From Fennellomyces sp. T-0311 (lineage: Eukaryota; Mucoromycota; Mucoromycetes; Mucorales; Lichtheimiaceae): a stretch of 64,000 nt of DNA. The DNA lies in NCBI GenBank assembly GCA_025266875.1, contig JALLLT010000021.1:372001-436000 (forward strand). The letters run 5' to 3'. The notes under the pieces were generated by a model. The model did no database searches. It was not told the origin of the DNA and saw only the letters and a program-made list of their open reading frames with translations. The position numbers were made by a program, and so were the translations under genes. This document shows positions 46,415 to 59,055 of the stretch, piece after piece; the stretch's first letter is position 1; every line of letters begins with the position of its first letter.

Positions 46415-47380
46415 TTAAAAATTAGGCCATGACTTTCTTGTATGATGGGGAGCAAAAGCTATGCCAAGATCGGAGGAGGGGGCATGGAAGGTAGTAGAAG
46501 CCAAAGATTCTTCCGAAGGAAGTGAATCATCAGTTGTCGTAGTTATAGTGCTTGAAGGAGTGCCATCGACAGGTGGAGGTGGTGGTATAACTATCCCTCG
46601 CGTTGTCGCTGCGTGTACTTGCAACTGTTGATGATATAATCGTTGCCGCCAATATTCATACGACCCTAGGACACCACTTGTTAAGATTTGGCTCCCGAAC
46701 GTAGTATTATTAAGCTCGTCAATGTCGACACACCAATAGCCCCCTTTGCCTTTGGATTTGGTTCCATTTGCTCGTGGTAATTTGCAGAAACATCGATTCA
46801 GCGAGAGGTTGTGTCGAATCGTGTTTTGCCATCCTGGTTCGTTTGCTTCATACATGTGCGGGTATCTTTTTTGAACATAGTCATAGATGTCACGTAAAGT
46901 TAGTTTGTGTTCTGCTGAAGTCAAAATTGCCTGTGCAATCATCGACGCATATGAGTGGGGTGGGCGTCTTCGTTTTCGTTGAGGACGTCTAGAGTTGGGT
47001 GTCGATTCGTCTTTGGGTTGTCCAAAGTAGAAGTCGTACGGCACCATTCTGTTGTTAGGTTGAACTTGCGGCGGCTGCAGTGGATGCTGCTGCTGTAGAT
47101 ACTGTGGTTGCTGCTGATGATCTTGATGGTGTTGATACTGGGTCTGTTGCACCGGACGAATGACGCGAATCGTATCATCATGGTAAGGTGGTGATAATAC
47201 TGGTGGCTCGAGTGGCTGCGGGTTCTGCTCAGTGGTAAATATATTTTGCTTCCATGCTGGCGGCAAAAGGCCATTGATGGCTTTGTACCCATCGTCCGAA
47301 GACGGACCTTGTTCGCTTGTTGATGAGTTACTGTCACCGTTGCTGTCAAAGCGCATTCCCGGTAACTGAACAAAGGTCAT
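46415..47380 (-). CDS. forkhead (FOX) transcription factor
   Basis: Nuclear DNA-binding regulator encoded by one uninterrupted exon of 321 codons. Residues about 1-130 are disordered and rich in Gln, His and Pro. The winged-helix domain spans about residues 138-230: RPPHSYASMIAQAILTS, the helix 2 region LTLRDIYDYVQKRYP, recognition helix GWQNTIRHNLSLNRCF, then KLPR and wing residues GKGGYWCVD. A basic RRPQRKRRR stretch just before the domain is a likely nuclear signal. The C-terminal 80 residues are Ser/Thr/Pro-rich with a six-Pro run. The lack of introns is unusual for this window. No neighbour suggests its targets. Confidence 0.95.
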   Translation of the reverse strand: MTFVQLPGMRFDSNGDSNSSTSEQGPSSDDGYKAINGLLPPAWKQNIFTTEQNPQPLEPPVLSPPYHDDTIRVIRPVQQTQYQHHQDHQQQPQYLQQQHPLQPPQVQPNNRMVPYDFYFGQPKDESTPNSRRPQRKRRRPPHSYASMIAQAILTSAEHKLTLRDIYDYVQKRYPHMYEANEPGWQNTIRHNLSLNRCFCKLPRANGTKSKGKGGYWCVDIDELNNTTFGSQILTSGVLGSYEYWRQRLYHQQLQVHAATTRGIVIPPPPPVDGTPSSTITTTTDDSLPSEESLASTTFHAPSSDLGIAFAPHHTRKSWPNF

Positions 47381-48054
47381 TATTCTAAGTTTGCTTTTGC
47401 GAACTGGTTGCCATTCTTTATATATAATTTCATGGTTTATTTCGATACGGAGCTTTATGTAGTTCTGTTTTAGAGCAATGTATGCCTATTGTCGTAACAG
47501 ACAAGATTTTAACTCTAATCCTTCTGATCTCAGGTTCTGTAAATCTTACTCAGACGGCGATTTTTTCCTTTTGGCGAAGAAGTATGATAGATGCTTGCCG
47601 TCCATCAACAAACGCGTCACAAAAAATACGTACGTATGTTGCCATGCTCATGTATCATTTAACAACATATCATGTACCAAAATTTTCAGAAAGTTAAATG
47701 GCGTTAAAGAATAGGAGCTGGTTGATGGTCGAAAACGCGGAGTAACCCAATAGTCGTATCATATAGCGTCATGGAAGACTGGCATAAATGGCATTCGACT
47801 GCCTTCTCTAATTGTCTTGATTGCGATTGTAGCAATGGAAGCAAATGGAAGGCTATATAGATTGCTACAATCAGCAGCCCCTTTTTATCAGCAGTTTATC
47901 ACAGGTAGCTTGCGCCACGACATACCGAATTTATGAGAGCGGTGAGAAAGCACATTGTGTACAAGCATAAAATTACACAAGCTGAGTATAAATAAGATCT
48001 CAGTACTAAAGTAGTGGACTATTTGCGTGGAACGTCCAGGGTTGTTGTTTCTCG
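47381..48054. promoter_or_regulatory. divergent promoter region of forkhead and phosphoesterase genes
   Basis: The two genes point away from each other, so this 674-bp stretch holds both promoters. TATATAAT at 47419-47426 lies about 40 bases before the forkhead ATG. A perfect 12-bp inverted repeat, GATTGTAGCAAT at 47824-47835 and its complement at 47860-47871, lies nearer the phosphoesterase side. Short plus-strand frames at 47478-47714 have no motifs. Confidence 0.45.
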
Positions 48055-50412
48055 ATGCGTTACTGCACTCCGCTTGTGATTTCTAGTTTACTGTCGCTAC
48101 AAACAATCTCTGCGCATCCGTTGTTAAGCAAACGAGAACAGCCAGGCGTACCTGAAACTCCAAAATTGGAGCTTAAACCATTGGAATGGGGCGATGTGAA
48201 CTTTATTCACACGACTGATACGCACGGATGGCTCGCTGTAAGGCCCAGCTTGCTTTTTATCATAAAGAGAGAACGTTAAATTCCTCACAACGTTAGGGAC
48301 ATCTTCTTGAGCCATCATACAACGCTGACCTCGGCGATTTCTATTCTTTCGTTGTAAGAATTTTTTTGATCAAGATCTGGAAGCACTTCCTGCCACTACT
48401 GTGCTCATATAATCACCTAAAAAACTAGGTCCGAATGAAAGAAAATGCCAAGCGACTGAAAAAAGACTTGTTCATCGTTGACACTGGAGATACCCACGAT
48501 GGAAACGGCCTCAGTGATGTGACCAGCCCGACTGGACAGGTGACGCAACCAATGCTTCAAAAAATTCCCTATGACATTCTCGCCATTGGTAACACACAAT
48601 TGAAACAAACTGAATTTTGACTTACTGATTATACGTTGCCAGGCAATCACGAATTATATGGTGAGCATTCTTTTTTTTGTCGTCCTGGATCTGTCGGACT
48701 GACTTATCAATAGTGGACGAAATTACTGAAAATGTGTATAATGAATTTGTACCACATTGGAATGGTCGCTATCTCTCGTCAAACGTGTACTTCAAGGACA
48801 TGAATAATAACAAAACAGTTCCCCTTGGGTAAGTGAGAATAACATGGTTAAACCGACAAAATTGGAATTCCTAATTAGGCCCGTACTTTTCAGGAACAAA
48901 TATACCTATTTTGAAGGTGAATTTGGCACACGTGTACTGGCATTCGGCTTCCTGTTCGACTTTACTGGTAATGGAGATAATTCCCTAGTTCATACTGTGG
49001 AGGACGAGGTTCTAGAGCCGTGGTTTACCCAAGCATTGACCTCGCAGACACCGGATATCATCGTAAGATTTTTCGTTCATTTAGTTCAACTGGTTTGCTT
49101 GGTTTAGTTAACCAATGGGTAGGCTTTGACTGGCCACACGGGTATCCGATTCAATGAGTTTAACGCTGCTCTCAAAGCAATACGTCAGCATTACCCTTAC
49201 ATTCCAATCGCTGTACTCGGTGGCCATCTGCACGTGCGCGATTTTGCGATCTATGATGGTTGGGCAGCTGGCATTGCGTCAGGGCGATATCTGGAATCCA
49301 TCGGGTTCTTTTCAATCGACGTAAACATTCCACACTAAATAGCGTAAGGAAATCTAAATGTTCCGTACGGATTCTATTTTAGGGCGTCAAGGAAACGAGC
49401 CGCTTCATCGATAAGCACGGGTATAACGCGACTGATGCCTTACCTAGCAATCTGACATTCCATCGTCGCTACCTTGATCAAAATCGAAAGGCGTATATTT
49501 ATCACTCTACTCAGGGCAAGGAGAAAGATTTTGATACACTGCTTGGAAAAGAAATTACCAAGAACATCACTTACTGGCGCTCAGAACTTGGTATCGCGCA
49601 AGCGCTCGGATGCGTACCCCAGGATTACTATCTATCTTCGGTTGAGACTACTAGCAATTCTAGCCTTTTTACCCTCACAACAAGAGGTAAAACTCTCCAT
49701 AGTATTTGCTGAACAATATTTTTTAATTGATACAGATATATTATAGATGTGCTCCCGAACATAGTAGCCGATCCTAATCGACCTTATCCTGCTCACATTA
49801 TTGTGAACAGTGGTATGCTACGATATGACATCTATCAAGGCAACTTCACTTTAGACAACGTTTATCAAATCTCTCCTTTCGTCGATCACTTCATGTACAT
49901 CCCTGAAGTACCATATGATGCTGCAGCCAAAGTACTTGACAGGCTTAATAATGACGATTCAGCAAGTAACTATCGTCGCAAGCGGACCATTCGCGCTGAT
50001 AGAGGGCAACAGCCAGTGATGAGTTATCAAGGTGTAGTACATCGCACTGAAGCACCACTCACTCCAGGCTACACCACTACCGATGACCTTGGTTCAGATG
50101 GTAATCTAACTAATAAGTTTATTTGAAAATGGAGCCTAATGTTAAACCTCTTAAGGGGACGACACCAAGCACAGCGTTATTCCCTACTACGACGCGAAAG
50201 CATTTGTGGGAACAAGCATCCCTACCGCTGATAGCTCATTATCATCAATTGATTTAGTCTTTGTCGACTTTATTGCACCAATTGTTCAATCAGTGGTACT
50301 TGATCTGACCGGAACAAATTACGCTGTAGAACCGACTTATGGAAATCCAAACATAACATCAAGCACCATGTGGATTTCTTTCGCTGAAAAGTTTTGGTCT
50401 GAGAGCTGCTAA
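48055..50412 (+). CDS. secreted metallophosphoesterase, 5'-nucleotidase-like
   Basis: Calcineurin-like phosphoesterase of the 5'-nucleotidase type (yeast YHR202W-like). Ten exons (48055-48237, 48297-48353, 48429-48588, 48643-48660, 48714-48828, 48894-49062, 49123-49320, 49383-49686, 49747-50100, 50156-50412) close in frame at about 600 residues. A signal peptide ([15 protein letters not shown]) starts the protein, followed by a KR. Metal-binding motifs appear in order: [34 protein letters not shown] and LGGHLHVRD. Exon 4 is an 18-nt microexon that encodes most of the GNHE motif. The C-terminal half is glycoprotein-like with many Asn-X-Ser/Thr sites. It probably hydrolyses extracellular or vacuolar phosphate esters, perhaps nucleotides. 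Confidence 0.87.
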
Positions 50413-51871
50413 TCCGCGAATTATGTATTCTTAGTGTACGATAATGTATGTGTATGTTACACGATGATAAAATCTGGAGAAAGCTAATCTCACGCGTTTA
50501 CTATTTATAATGGCTGAGCCTTTCATGGTAGTTATAAGACTGTTTTTAAGTAGATACAAATATTGCATATTGCGCTAATATGCAGTGGCTTGAAGCAGAA
50601 TATGGTATTGCAGTTGTTACGAAAAGAATTGAGAGTGTAGTAGTACAGTACACAGGACTATATCTAAGTAGAGAGTCCTTATCTGATCCAGAAGGTTTAT
50701 TCACAATTCGGTCCCGGATGCATTATGCATTTACGACTAGTTGTAATCAACACTATGTTGCGTACTGGGATAATACCAAAAAATTCTCAAGTAACAATTC
50801 TGTAGTTGTAGTTCACGTACATATATTGGTCATTTTTCGTCAGTAGTATGTAAAAAAAAAGTCAAAACGATGCTTACATAAAGGCGCATCTGCTATATTA
50901 CATACTAATAATTTCAATGACTCCAGAATCTTAAAGCTACTTTCGAGTACCTATGTATGTTAGAATTCATAGCTGATGAGTATTAGTAAGAATCATGAGT
51001 AAAACAGTCCGTAGCCCAAAGATGTAATCCTCGGAATCAAGCTGCTACGTACGTATACCTTAATTTCGGCATCGTTCCCGATAACCGACAATGGACCGGT
51101 AGTTAATCCCCAGATGTTACCTTATTACCCTAGAGTTCTCACAGTAGAGTTGACAGCAATGTGTCAAAATCTAACAGTAGACCCGGTAGATATGTTTGCC
51201 TAGTCGCTTAAACGCGTTTTGCCGAACTGTGTAAAAGTAACTTCCGTATTTAGTATTGTAAAGTACGCGTTTCGTTGCATTCTTGGCGGAACGATGTAGT
51301 ATAGACCAATGAAAGATAAAATAACTAGTATAAATCATGATTATTTGACTTCAGGAAGCTGACTTCGACATCGAATGTTTGACAAACAAAATGGCGCCAC
51401 CAATGAGCAAGCAGTGTCGGAGGCAACACAAGTAAAAAGCACCTGAAAGTGAGATTCCCAGCCTCTGCCTTCTTGCTATTGAAAATCCTGCTGTTACACT
51501 TTTTCATTGTTTTTTTAGCCAGTTAATTAACTTTGGATGGAGTATGGTTCGTCGTATTCCTTTGTATAATATCAGCACATACTTTGGCGAAAACATTTAA
51601 ATTGTGGATCCGAATAGACGGTGTACGACCATTATGTGAGCCACTATAGACCATATTTGGAAACAGAGAAGCCACTGTTCCACGAACATGGGCCTGCATG
51701 ATTTTTTGATACTGGTAAATAATTGATCCGTAAATAAAGAGAACGTTCTAACACCTCATTTTTTAGTGTTGTCACATTTTGAAATTATAAAAGCGCGTTA
51801 CAATTTTTTCGTTGTTTTACTGATAATATCAAACTATTGTTATACTTCGTGCAAAGCGATTTTCGTTCGTC
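50413..51871. other. intergenic, no gene seen
   Basis: Nearly 1.5 kb without a convincing gene. An 88-codon plus-strand frame at 50580-50846 and a 60-codon minus-strand frame at 51325-51507 have no motifs. No repeats or element ends were recognised. Confidence 0.45.
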
Positions 51872-53858
51872 ATGTCAAGAGCAAGTAGCAGTCATGACTT
51901 GACGATGGTTACAAGTCCAAAACAGCAGTCAGAACAAAAAGCTATGGACATAGATGAAGATTCCAGTAACGACGATAGCGGTCCTGCCCCTCCGAAAACG
52001 CGTGTCGAAATTATTCGCTTTTTTACTCTTATTGCTGCGTTGGGTCTTTCCACATTTATTGTGGCTTTGAACAGTACAGTGGTTGCTCCAGCACTATCAA
52101 TTATTGCAACGGAACTTGAAGCACTTGAAAAACAAACATGGATTGCCACTGCATACATGGTTGCATTGAACACATCGCAGCCCTTGGCTGGAAAAGTAAG
52201 TGTCGCTCGTTTATAACGTCGTGTAACGTATCCACTCATGTAAGAAATTTGTTATAGTTCTCAGACATCTTTGGTCGCAAACCCATTTACCTTTTTGGTC
52301 AAGTCTTTCTGCTGGTTGGATCTATTGTCAGCGCAACAACTCCATCTATCGAAGGCTTGATTGCAGGTCGTACCGTACAAGGTTTTGGCGCCGGCAGTAT
52401 CATGTCTATGGCGTTTATTATAATAACTGACATTGCACCATTGTATTGGCGTCCACGAGTACAATCTGTCCTAGTAGTTCTTTTTGGCCTTGCTAGCGTG
52501 GTCGGTCCACTGATTGGCGGTGCCTTCGTAGACCAAGTGTCTTGGAGATGGGACTTTTGGCTCACTACAATCTTGAATGGTGTAGCGATTCTGATTATTT
52601 TGTTTGTGTTCCGCGAAACTGTTGCACTTCAACGCCAATCCATGATGGATAAAATCAAACGTATCGATTTCCTTGGAGCATTGTTTTCCGTTGGCTTTGT
52701 CACGTGCCTCTTACTCGCATTAAACTGGGGTCCACCAGTAAGTCAAGTCAAAACTTGTAGGGTCACATTTTTCTAACCAAACAACAATGGCTAGTACGGC
52801 TGGAATGATAAACACGTCATCGCATCATTTGTCGCTTGCGGTGTTGCGCTCATCGCATTGATTTTTGTTGAAGGCTGGGTTGCCAAGGAGCCGGTACGTA
52901 TGCCATATCCCGGTTTTTTTTTCGTTTGCGCCACTGACAGTACTTTTTCTCGCGATAATAGCTGATGCCTCCTGAGGTTATGCTTGATCCGAAAGTTTTC
53001 ATTATTTACTTTTACATGGTTCTCCTTGGCTTTGGTTTCATTGGCACCATGTTTTTTGGTCCCATTCTTTTTCAGACTGTCTTTGGTGCGTCAAGTATTG
53101 AATCTAGCGTTCGGCTAATTCCGTTTATGGTGTGCCTTATGGCGGGATCAATTTCCAGCAGTATCTTCATGCGTTACTTCCCGTATGTCAAGTTCTATAT
53201 TTTGACTGGTGCCGCTGCCAGTACACTGGGTTATGGTCTTTTCCAGCTCGTCGATGAAAACTCGAGTTGGGGAATGCAAGCTGGGCTGTTGACTTTTTCC
53301 GGTAATATATACTGACATCAATACCGATATCTTAACAGCCGCTGATGGTTTGCAAAATTAGGTCTTGCTGTAGGACTCTCTCAACAAAACTGCGTTCTCG
53401 GTGTACAGGCCGCGGCGAAACAGAAATATATGGCTGTAGCAACAAGTTTGGTGCGTGGTATCAATTGCATTTACCTAAACAATACTAATATCATGTCATA
53501 GACAAACTTTTTCATGCTTCTAGGCTCTGCCATGGGCGTGGCCATATACCAGGTTTTGTTCATTACCTTCGCCAAAAATGAACTTGGACTAGTGGATCCA
53601 CGTATCCTAATGGTCGCAAAGCAATATGGCGCACTTGACAATTATCTTTATGTCTACAGAGTGCCAAGTGAATCTCGAGGACCAATTGTACACGCTTACA
53701 TGGAGGCGCTCAGTAAAGTATTTCTTCTCCCTGTATGTGCTGGTGGCGCCAGTATCATATGTTCCTTGCTTATGAGAAATGTCCGTTATGGTGCTCCGGA
53801 AGGCAAGGTACTGCCCCGAAAAGCATCGCAGGATATGGATGACTCCGCAACCGCATAG
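51872..53858 (+). CDS. DHA2-type MFS exporter (14 helices), copy 1
   Basis: Proton-coupled efflux carrier of the drug:H+ antiporter-2 group, plasma membrane. Six exons (51872-52195, 52258-52737, 52795-52893, 52962-53301, 53362-53450, 53502-53858) close in frame at 562 residues. After an acidic cytosolic N-terminus come helix 1 with FIVALNSTVVAPALSIIA, motif A as DIFGRKPIYL, helix 4 with GRTVQGFGAGSIMSM and motif C in helix 5, FGLASVVGPLIGGAFVD. The second half carries LMPPEVMLDPKVF and VRLIPFMVCLMAG. The family exports drugs, siderophores or basic amino acids; the substrate cannot be told. It forms a tandem pair with 55271-57249. Confidence 0.88.
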
Positions 53859-55270
53859 ATTTTACCATATTATAGATTCTCGAAAGATAACATTACCTAT
53901 TTCACCTGTGTAAATATATAATTATTTCTTTTTTTTTTTATTATAATGTCTTCGTTTGGTAAACTTATTAATACCAAAAGCTGGATTGCTAGTCAAGTGA
54001 GACGACTAAAGAGATTATTAGGTAGGTTAAGCAATTGGTTTCCATGTCGTTATGAATAAACAATTGTCCTGCTTTGCAATTGCGTACCATTACTTGGTAA
54101 AATACACATCTGCTATATGTGTACGTATATACGACGTTTCCAACACAAGGTTATCATATTTCTACCACCACTTACCAGTAAATGTTCGACACAAGAAATA
54201 TAGTGCTTTTTTTTTTAAAAAAAAAAAGTGCAAGAGTCGTCATAGTTCGGGACGGCTTGTACATTCCACTTACCAAAAATTCAAATAACATGGTAGGTGC
54301 TGCTTATTTATAACTGCTTTTGCGCAGCCTGGTGATCCAGCAATACTCGCTAATAATGGGTATAATATGTGAATGGAAACTATGGAATTGCGCTATTTAG
54401 AAAGAATTGGCCGGATTAGGCTAAAAAGGACTGAGAGGATATGCATGTTGCGCTGAGGCTTAACGTTTTAGTATCTCAAATAAGAAATCGAATACTGTGG
54501 ATTTAAATGGTTTGATGCGAAAAACACTCGACCAGTAACGAATGTTAGATCCGATTAACGCTAACAAGCTTTTGAATCCGGTCAACTTGTGGGAAGTCTA
54601 TCCCTTGGAATTCGTCTCACGACGTGGAGATCTTGTATTGGTAAAAGCTATTGAACAACTGAATCGCATTTTCTTCTCAATTAAACGTTACTACATAATA
54701 ACCCATCAGAGCGCGCGAAACGTATGCCTATTAAGGTAAAAATTCACCGAGCGTGCTTCTTGGATCAGAAAAACGAAGACAGCAAATGGCGCCACCACCG
54801 GAGTAACTATCGGAAGTGGGAGAATTATAGAACCGGAAACATACCGAATACGGTCTCTCTGAATTCCTTGCTTTCGGATTCACAAACATGATCTATATAT
54901 CTGCCATCTATTTTACACAAATTCTACGATGCAGAATTTGAATCACACACCTTCTGCTTCGAGTAATATGAATTAATTTAAATACTCTGCTACGGCATCG
55001 CGGTGAGACCGCTTTTGTGCCCTTGAATATACCATATTTGGACGTAAACTCACCGAAGCATCACGAGTATGATGGCGATGAAAAGTATTCCGCTTTTTCC
55101 ATAAGGACAAATGGTTTGTCCGAAAAAAACTTGGAATTAATAAGTATGTAACTATTTCCATGACTTTTGTTATAAAAAAATACGGCGCTATTTAACTTTT
55201 TCACTGCTTTCTTATCTGATTCGCTCAAGCCAAGATATTACTATACTTTGTGTGCCAAGCTTTTCATAAA
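53859..55270. other. spacer between tandem MFS genes
   Basis: About 1.4 kb of AT-rich sequence with T and A runs (54204-54228). No third MFS copy or relic was found. Short frames at 54052-54288 and 54542-54739 lack motifs. The right end should hold the promoter of copy 2. Confidence 0.45.
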
Positions 55271-57249
55271 ATGACAGGCAGCAGCATTGATTCAACCATA
55301 GGCGCTATATCAAAACCACCAACAGTAGTTATGGAGGATGACTTCGATGGGCCTCCTCTGCCACAAACGCGTGTCGAACGTATTCGATTCGCCACTCTCA
55401 TTATTGGTCTAAATCTGTCCATATTTGTCGTAGCGTTGAACAACACAATTGTATCGCCTGCATTATCAATGATAGCAACTGATCTCGACGCACTTGACAA
55501 GCAAATGTGGATTCCAACAGCGTATACGGTAGCATTAAACACATCACAGCCACTTGCCGGAAAGGTAAAATTTACCTAGCTGTCAAAATCGTATTCACGT
55601 GAATATTTACAATGTACCTCTGCAATAGTTTTCCGACATTTTTGGTCGAAAACCGGTCTTACTTTTTGGGCAAATTCTCTTTTTGGTTGGAGCAATTGTC
55701 AGCGCTGCTTCACCCAACGTTCAGGGCCTGATTGCAGCTCGGACGGTTCAAGGTTTTGGGGCCGGAAGTATCATGTCCATGGTATTTATAGTAACAGCCG
55801 ATATTTCACCGTTCATTTGGCGTCCGCGACTTCAAGCATTGATCTCTGTAATTTTCGGTATTGCCAGCGTGGTGGGTCCAATTATTGGTGGTGCCTTTGT
55901 TGACAATGTTTCTTGGCGATGGGGTTTTTGGCTCGGTACAATACTGGATGGAATTGCACTTGTGATTGTTTTCCTTTTGTTCTATGAAACGACTTTTGTT
56001 CGGCAAGAATCAATTCTGGAGAAATTCAAGCGAATTGATTTTCTTGGAGTGCTGTTTTCGGCTAGCTTTGTCACTTGTCTTCTGTTGGCACTAAACTGGG
56101 GTCCGATGGTAAGAAAATAGTTGAGCGCTCAGTAACTTTAACGTTAATTAAATGTATTACAGATCGGTTGGGACGGTGGTCATGTCATTGGCTCATTCGT
56201 TGCATGTGGTGTTTCACTTGTTGCATTAATTGCTGTCGAAGGCTGGGTAGCCAAAGAGCCTGTATGTTTTATCATGATATTTACCTTAATTAATATGTTG
56301 GTACTAATTCTGATCGCCTTTTTTAGCTCATGCCGGCCGAAGTAATGCTTGACCCGAAAGTATATTACTTTTACATTTACATGACTTTCCTTGGCGTTGG
56401 ATTTATCGGAACACTTTTCTTTGGCCCAATCCTATACCAAACTGTCTTTGCTGCCAACAGCATTGAATCGAGCGTTCGACTAATTCCTTATATGGCGTGC
56501 CTGATGATCGGCTCTGTCCTCAGCGGCGTCATGCTGCGATATATTCCTTATTTCAAGTACTATATCATAGCTGCTGGCCTTTCCAGCGTTTTGGGGTTCG
56601 GTCTTTTCCAACTCGTTGATGAAAATTCAAATTGGGGAATGCAAGCTGGCTTCTTAACTTTCTGCGGTAAGTAGTCTAAATCACGCTGTGTAATACTGGT
56701 AGCTAAACAACTGGTTTCTATGAACAGGATTGGCTGTAGGACTTTCACAAACAAACTGTGTACTCGGTGTACAGACCGCTGCAAAGAAGAAGTACTTGGC
56801 AGTGGCTACAAGCTTGGTAAGTGTCACCAGTGGAAAATTAGATAATATGACATGTCTTTAATTTTATCGTATATATGACATAGACCACTTATTTCATGCT
56901 GTTGGGTGCTGCTGTAGGCGTATGTATATTTCAAGTGGTATTTTTGACGGTCGCCAGAAACAACTTCAAATCGGTGGACCCCGCTATTCTTAGCATCGCT
57001 CAGCAGTATGGAGCGTTGAGTAACTACCTTTATGTGCGAAACATTCCAGGCGATGCCCAAGGAACCATCATACACGTGTATATGCAAGCGATCAACAAAG
57101 TATTTCTTGTTCCTCTGGCCATTAGCGCTGCCAGTGTAGTATGCGCACTTCTGATCCGGGATATTCGCTATGGATTACCTGGAGACAATATATCAGCTAG
57201 GAAGGAGCTTGGCGATACTGATGATCTTGAAAAGACACAGATGTCTTGA
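55271..57249 (+). CDS. DHA2-type MFS exporter (14 helices), copy 2
   Basis: Tandem paralogue of 51872-53858. Six exons (55271-55564, 55629-56108, 56163-56261, 56327-56666, 56728-56816, 56884-57249) close in frame at 555 residues. Exons 2 to 5 have exactly the same lengths as in copy 1 (480, 99, 340 and 89 nt) and the same phases. Motifs: FVVALNNTIVSPALSMIA, DIFGRKPVLLFG, ARTVQGFGAGSIMSM and FGIASVVGPIIGGAFVD. The cytosolic tails differ most. The ATG at 55271 is used because no upstream ATG is in frame. The two proteins look roughly 65 to 70 percent identical, so the duplication is not recent and substrates may differ. Confidence 0.88.
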
Positions 57250-57564
57250 TGTTGTTATTCGCATTTCTTGTACAGTACTATAGGTTTTACATTATTTTTA
57301 CTCTTATTTTTTAATGTAACGTCCGGTTTGGGAAGTTGTAACCAAAGTTTGAAAGTTCAAGATGCAATCAATTCGCTTGTAACAAAAAAAATTAATAGAC
57401 AGCCATCTAAACAATTTTTGAATGTAATTATTGAACACGTTACCTTGCTGAAATTGCGTGGAATCCAGAAAAGCCAATTTGCGCAATTTCTTTTTTTTTC
57501 CAAGTGACTGAGCCCAAATTTTCTTTGTATTAGTTTTTGCCTTCGACAGAGTTAACAATGTCTA
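57250..57564. other. 3' flank of MFS copy 2
   Basis: AT-rich with T-runs; overlapping frames of about 80 codons on both strands show no motif. It ends where homology to the Tc1-like relic begins. Confidence 0.45.
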
Positions 57565-58250
57565 TATGTGTCTGGCATGATGGTCTAAGTTGCTGTACGA
57601 CTCCCCAAGAAACATTATGGTTTTTCAGGCAGACCATTTGTGTTGAGATTGCTCATACGTCGTTCAACATATCTGGCGATTACATCATTTTCATGAAGGA
57701 TGTTCTGCCTTTTCTCCGCCGCATAACCTAGTCCAGCAAGCTCCATATCATCCTTTATCACTGTTGTCGGTGGCGCATCAATGCCTTCTCGGAATAGGTC
57801 GTTGCGGGCACGTAGCGCTGTCACCGGTGGGCCAGTTTGTGCAGATTCCACCGTGAAATTTCGGTTTGTGTTGACATACTCATCCGTAAGCACCTTCTTG
57901 GGGCGACCCATCTGCTTGTTTTCGGGTGGCGTTTCCGAGGCCTTGGAAAGTCTAATCACGTTCTTTGCCGTCGACTCTCCAATACCGAGAAGCTGCAGTA
58001 GCTTGCGGGAGGACAAGTCAGTGATGTAGATTCCCCCAGTCGTCTCTGCTCGCTTAAAAATTGATGTGCGAGAATAAATGAGGCCCATTCGTTTGGGCGA
58101 ATGGGTGAATAAGTGCTTTTTAATTTGGGTAATGTCATTTTACGCGACGAACTGTAGTCAAACAAAAGCGAAACAGGTAAGAAGCGCGAAAATCGCAGTC
58201 TTAACGCATGCAAAAGACATTTTGAGGTAGTTCTATTGAGAGGCATTTTT
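57565..58250 (-). mobile_element. Tc1-like (DDE_3) transposase relic, copy 2
   Basis: Minus-strand frame 57615-58088 encodes the N-terminal helix-turn-helix part of a transposase related to that at 33.6-34.6 kb: SSRKLLQLLGIGESTAKNVI, RPKKVLTDEYV, VIARYVERRMSNLN. Homology with copy 1 stops abruptly near 57565, just after the segment equivalent to CHLDHHA, so the catalytic domain is missing. Both relics share an exact 20-base block (CGAAAATCGCAGTCTTAACG, here about 58183-58207) and similar flanking sequence upstream of the gene, likely the conserved transposon end. Confidence 0.65.
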
Positions 58251-58882
58251 CACCTAAAATTTTGGATGCAACTTTTCCGACCGACCTTTATATTAAAAAA
58301 TTCACAGCTTTAAAGAAATCCGTCGTGGTGGTCAGCTGGCCATTGGCTTACCAGTGATGAATCACACAAAAAAGAAAATTCTGCCCTGCCAATTTAGCTA
58401 CGCGCAGAAATAAATATGTCTTGGAAAACTAAAGTTTGCATGTACAAAGTGCTAAAAGTTTTCCGCTCATACTTTGGCGATGGTCGAATTTTTCGTCTTG
58501 AATAGCGCATATGGTAAAATTTATGCGCTATTCCCAATTGGCTAAGGAATGATGCCACGTGGGCCATGCTCAATCATAGTGTTTTCTTAAAATGGAAACG
58601 TCGAGAAAAAAATTGGAATAGAAAAACACGGTTACTTGAGACACTGGAAAGGATTAGTCGGTATCCGTGGCTGAGCATTCTTCCATATTTACAATTACTC
58701 AGAGAGATGTTTTACCCCAATAACATAATCAAATTTTATCAACAATCGGTCTATTTTTGGCAGTATTTATTGCTAGGTCAACTCTCAAACTTACATAACG
58801 CTTTATTTCTTGGTATGATGTTAGAGCCCATAAAGACCGAAGTTCAACAAAATATTTACCATCAATCGATCCAATGTCACTA
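58251..58882. other. intergenic, left flank of the large transposon
   Basis: No gene supported. A 163-codon plus-strand frame at 58566-59057 crosses the proposed left end of the transposon and its end lies in the AT-rich subterminal repeats; its Lys/Tyr/Phe/Ile-rich composition suits chance AT-rich sequence better than a gene, though the part 58566-58870 is not explained. Confidence 0.4.
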
Positions 58883-59055
58883 CACCTTAGGAAAAAAATA
58901 TGAGAAATATGTCAGAAAAATATGCAATTATGAAGATATGGAAAAAAAGGGAGGTTTTCAATATTTTTTCAATATTTTTCCCATATGTATATTGAAGACA
59001 TTTCAATATTTCTCACAAAATATTGAACAAGTTTCAATATTTTTTCACTCCGACT
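58883..59055. repeat. subterminal AT-rich repeats
   Basis: At least five copies of (T)TTCAATATTT or its complement occur between 58957 and 59045, together with GAAATATG-type motifs near the terminus. Dense short subterminal repeats in both orientations are characteristic of CACTA elements, where they are bound by an element-encoded protein. Confidence 0.65.

Noticed and set aside
54204..54228. T-run followed by A-run as a possible terminator or element end
   Set aside because: The flanking GTGC sequences are direct, not inverted, so it is only a homopolymer junction.
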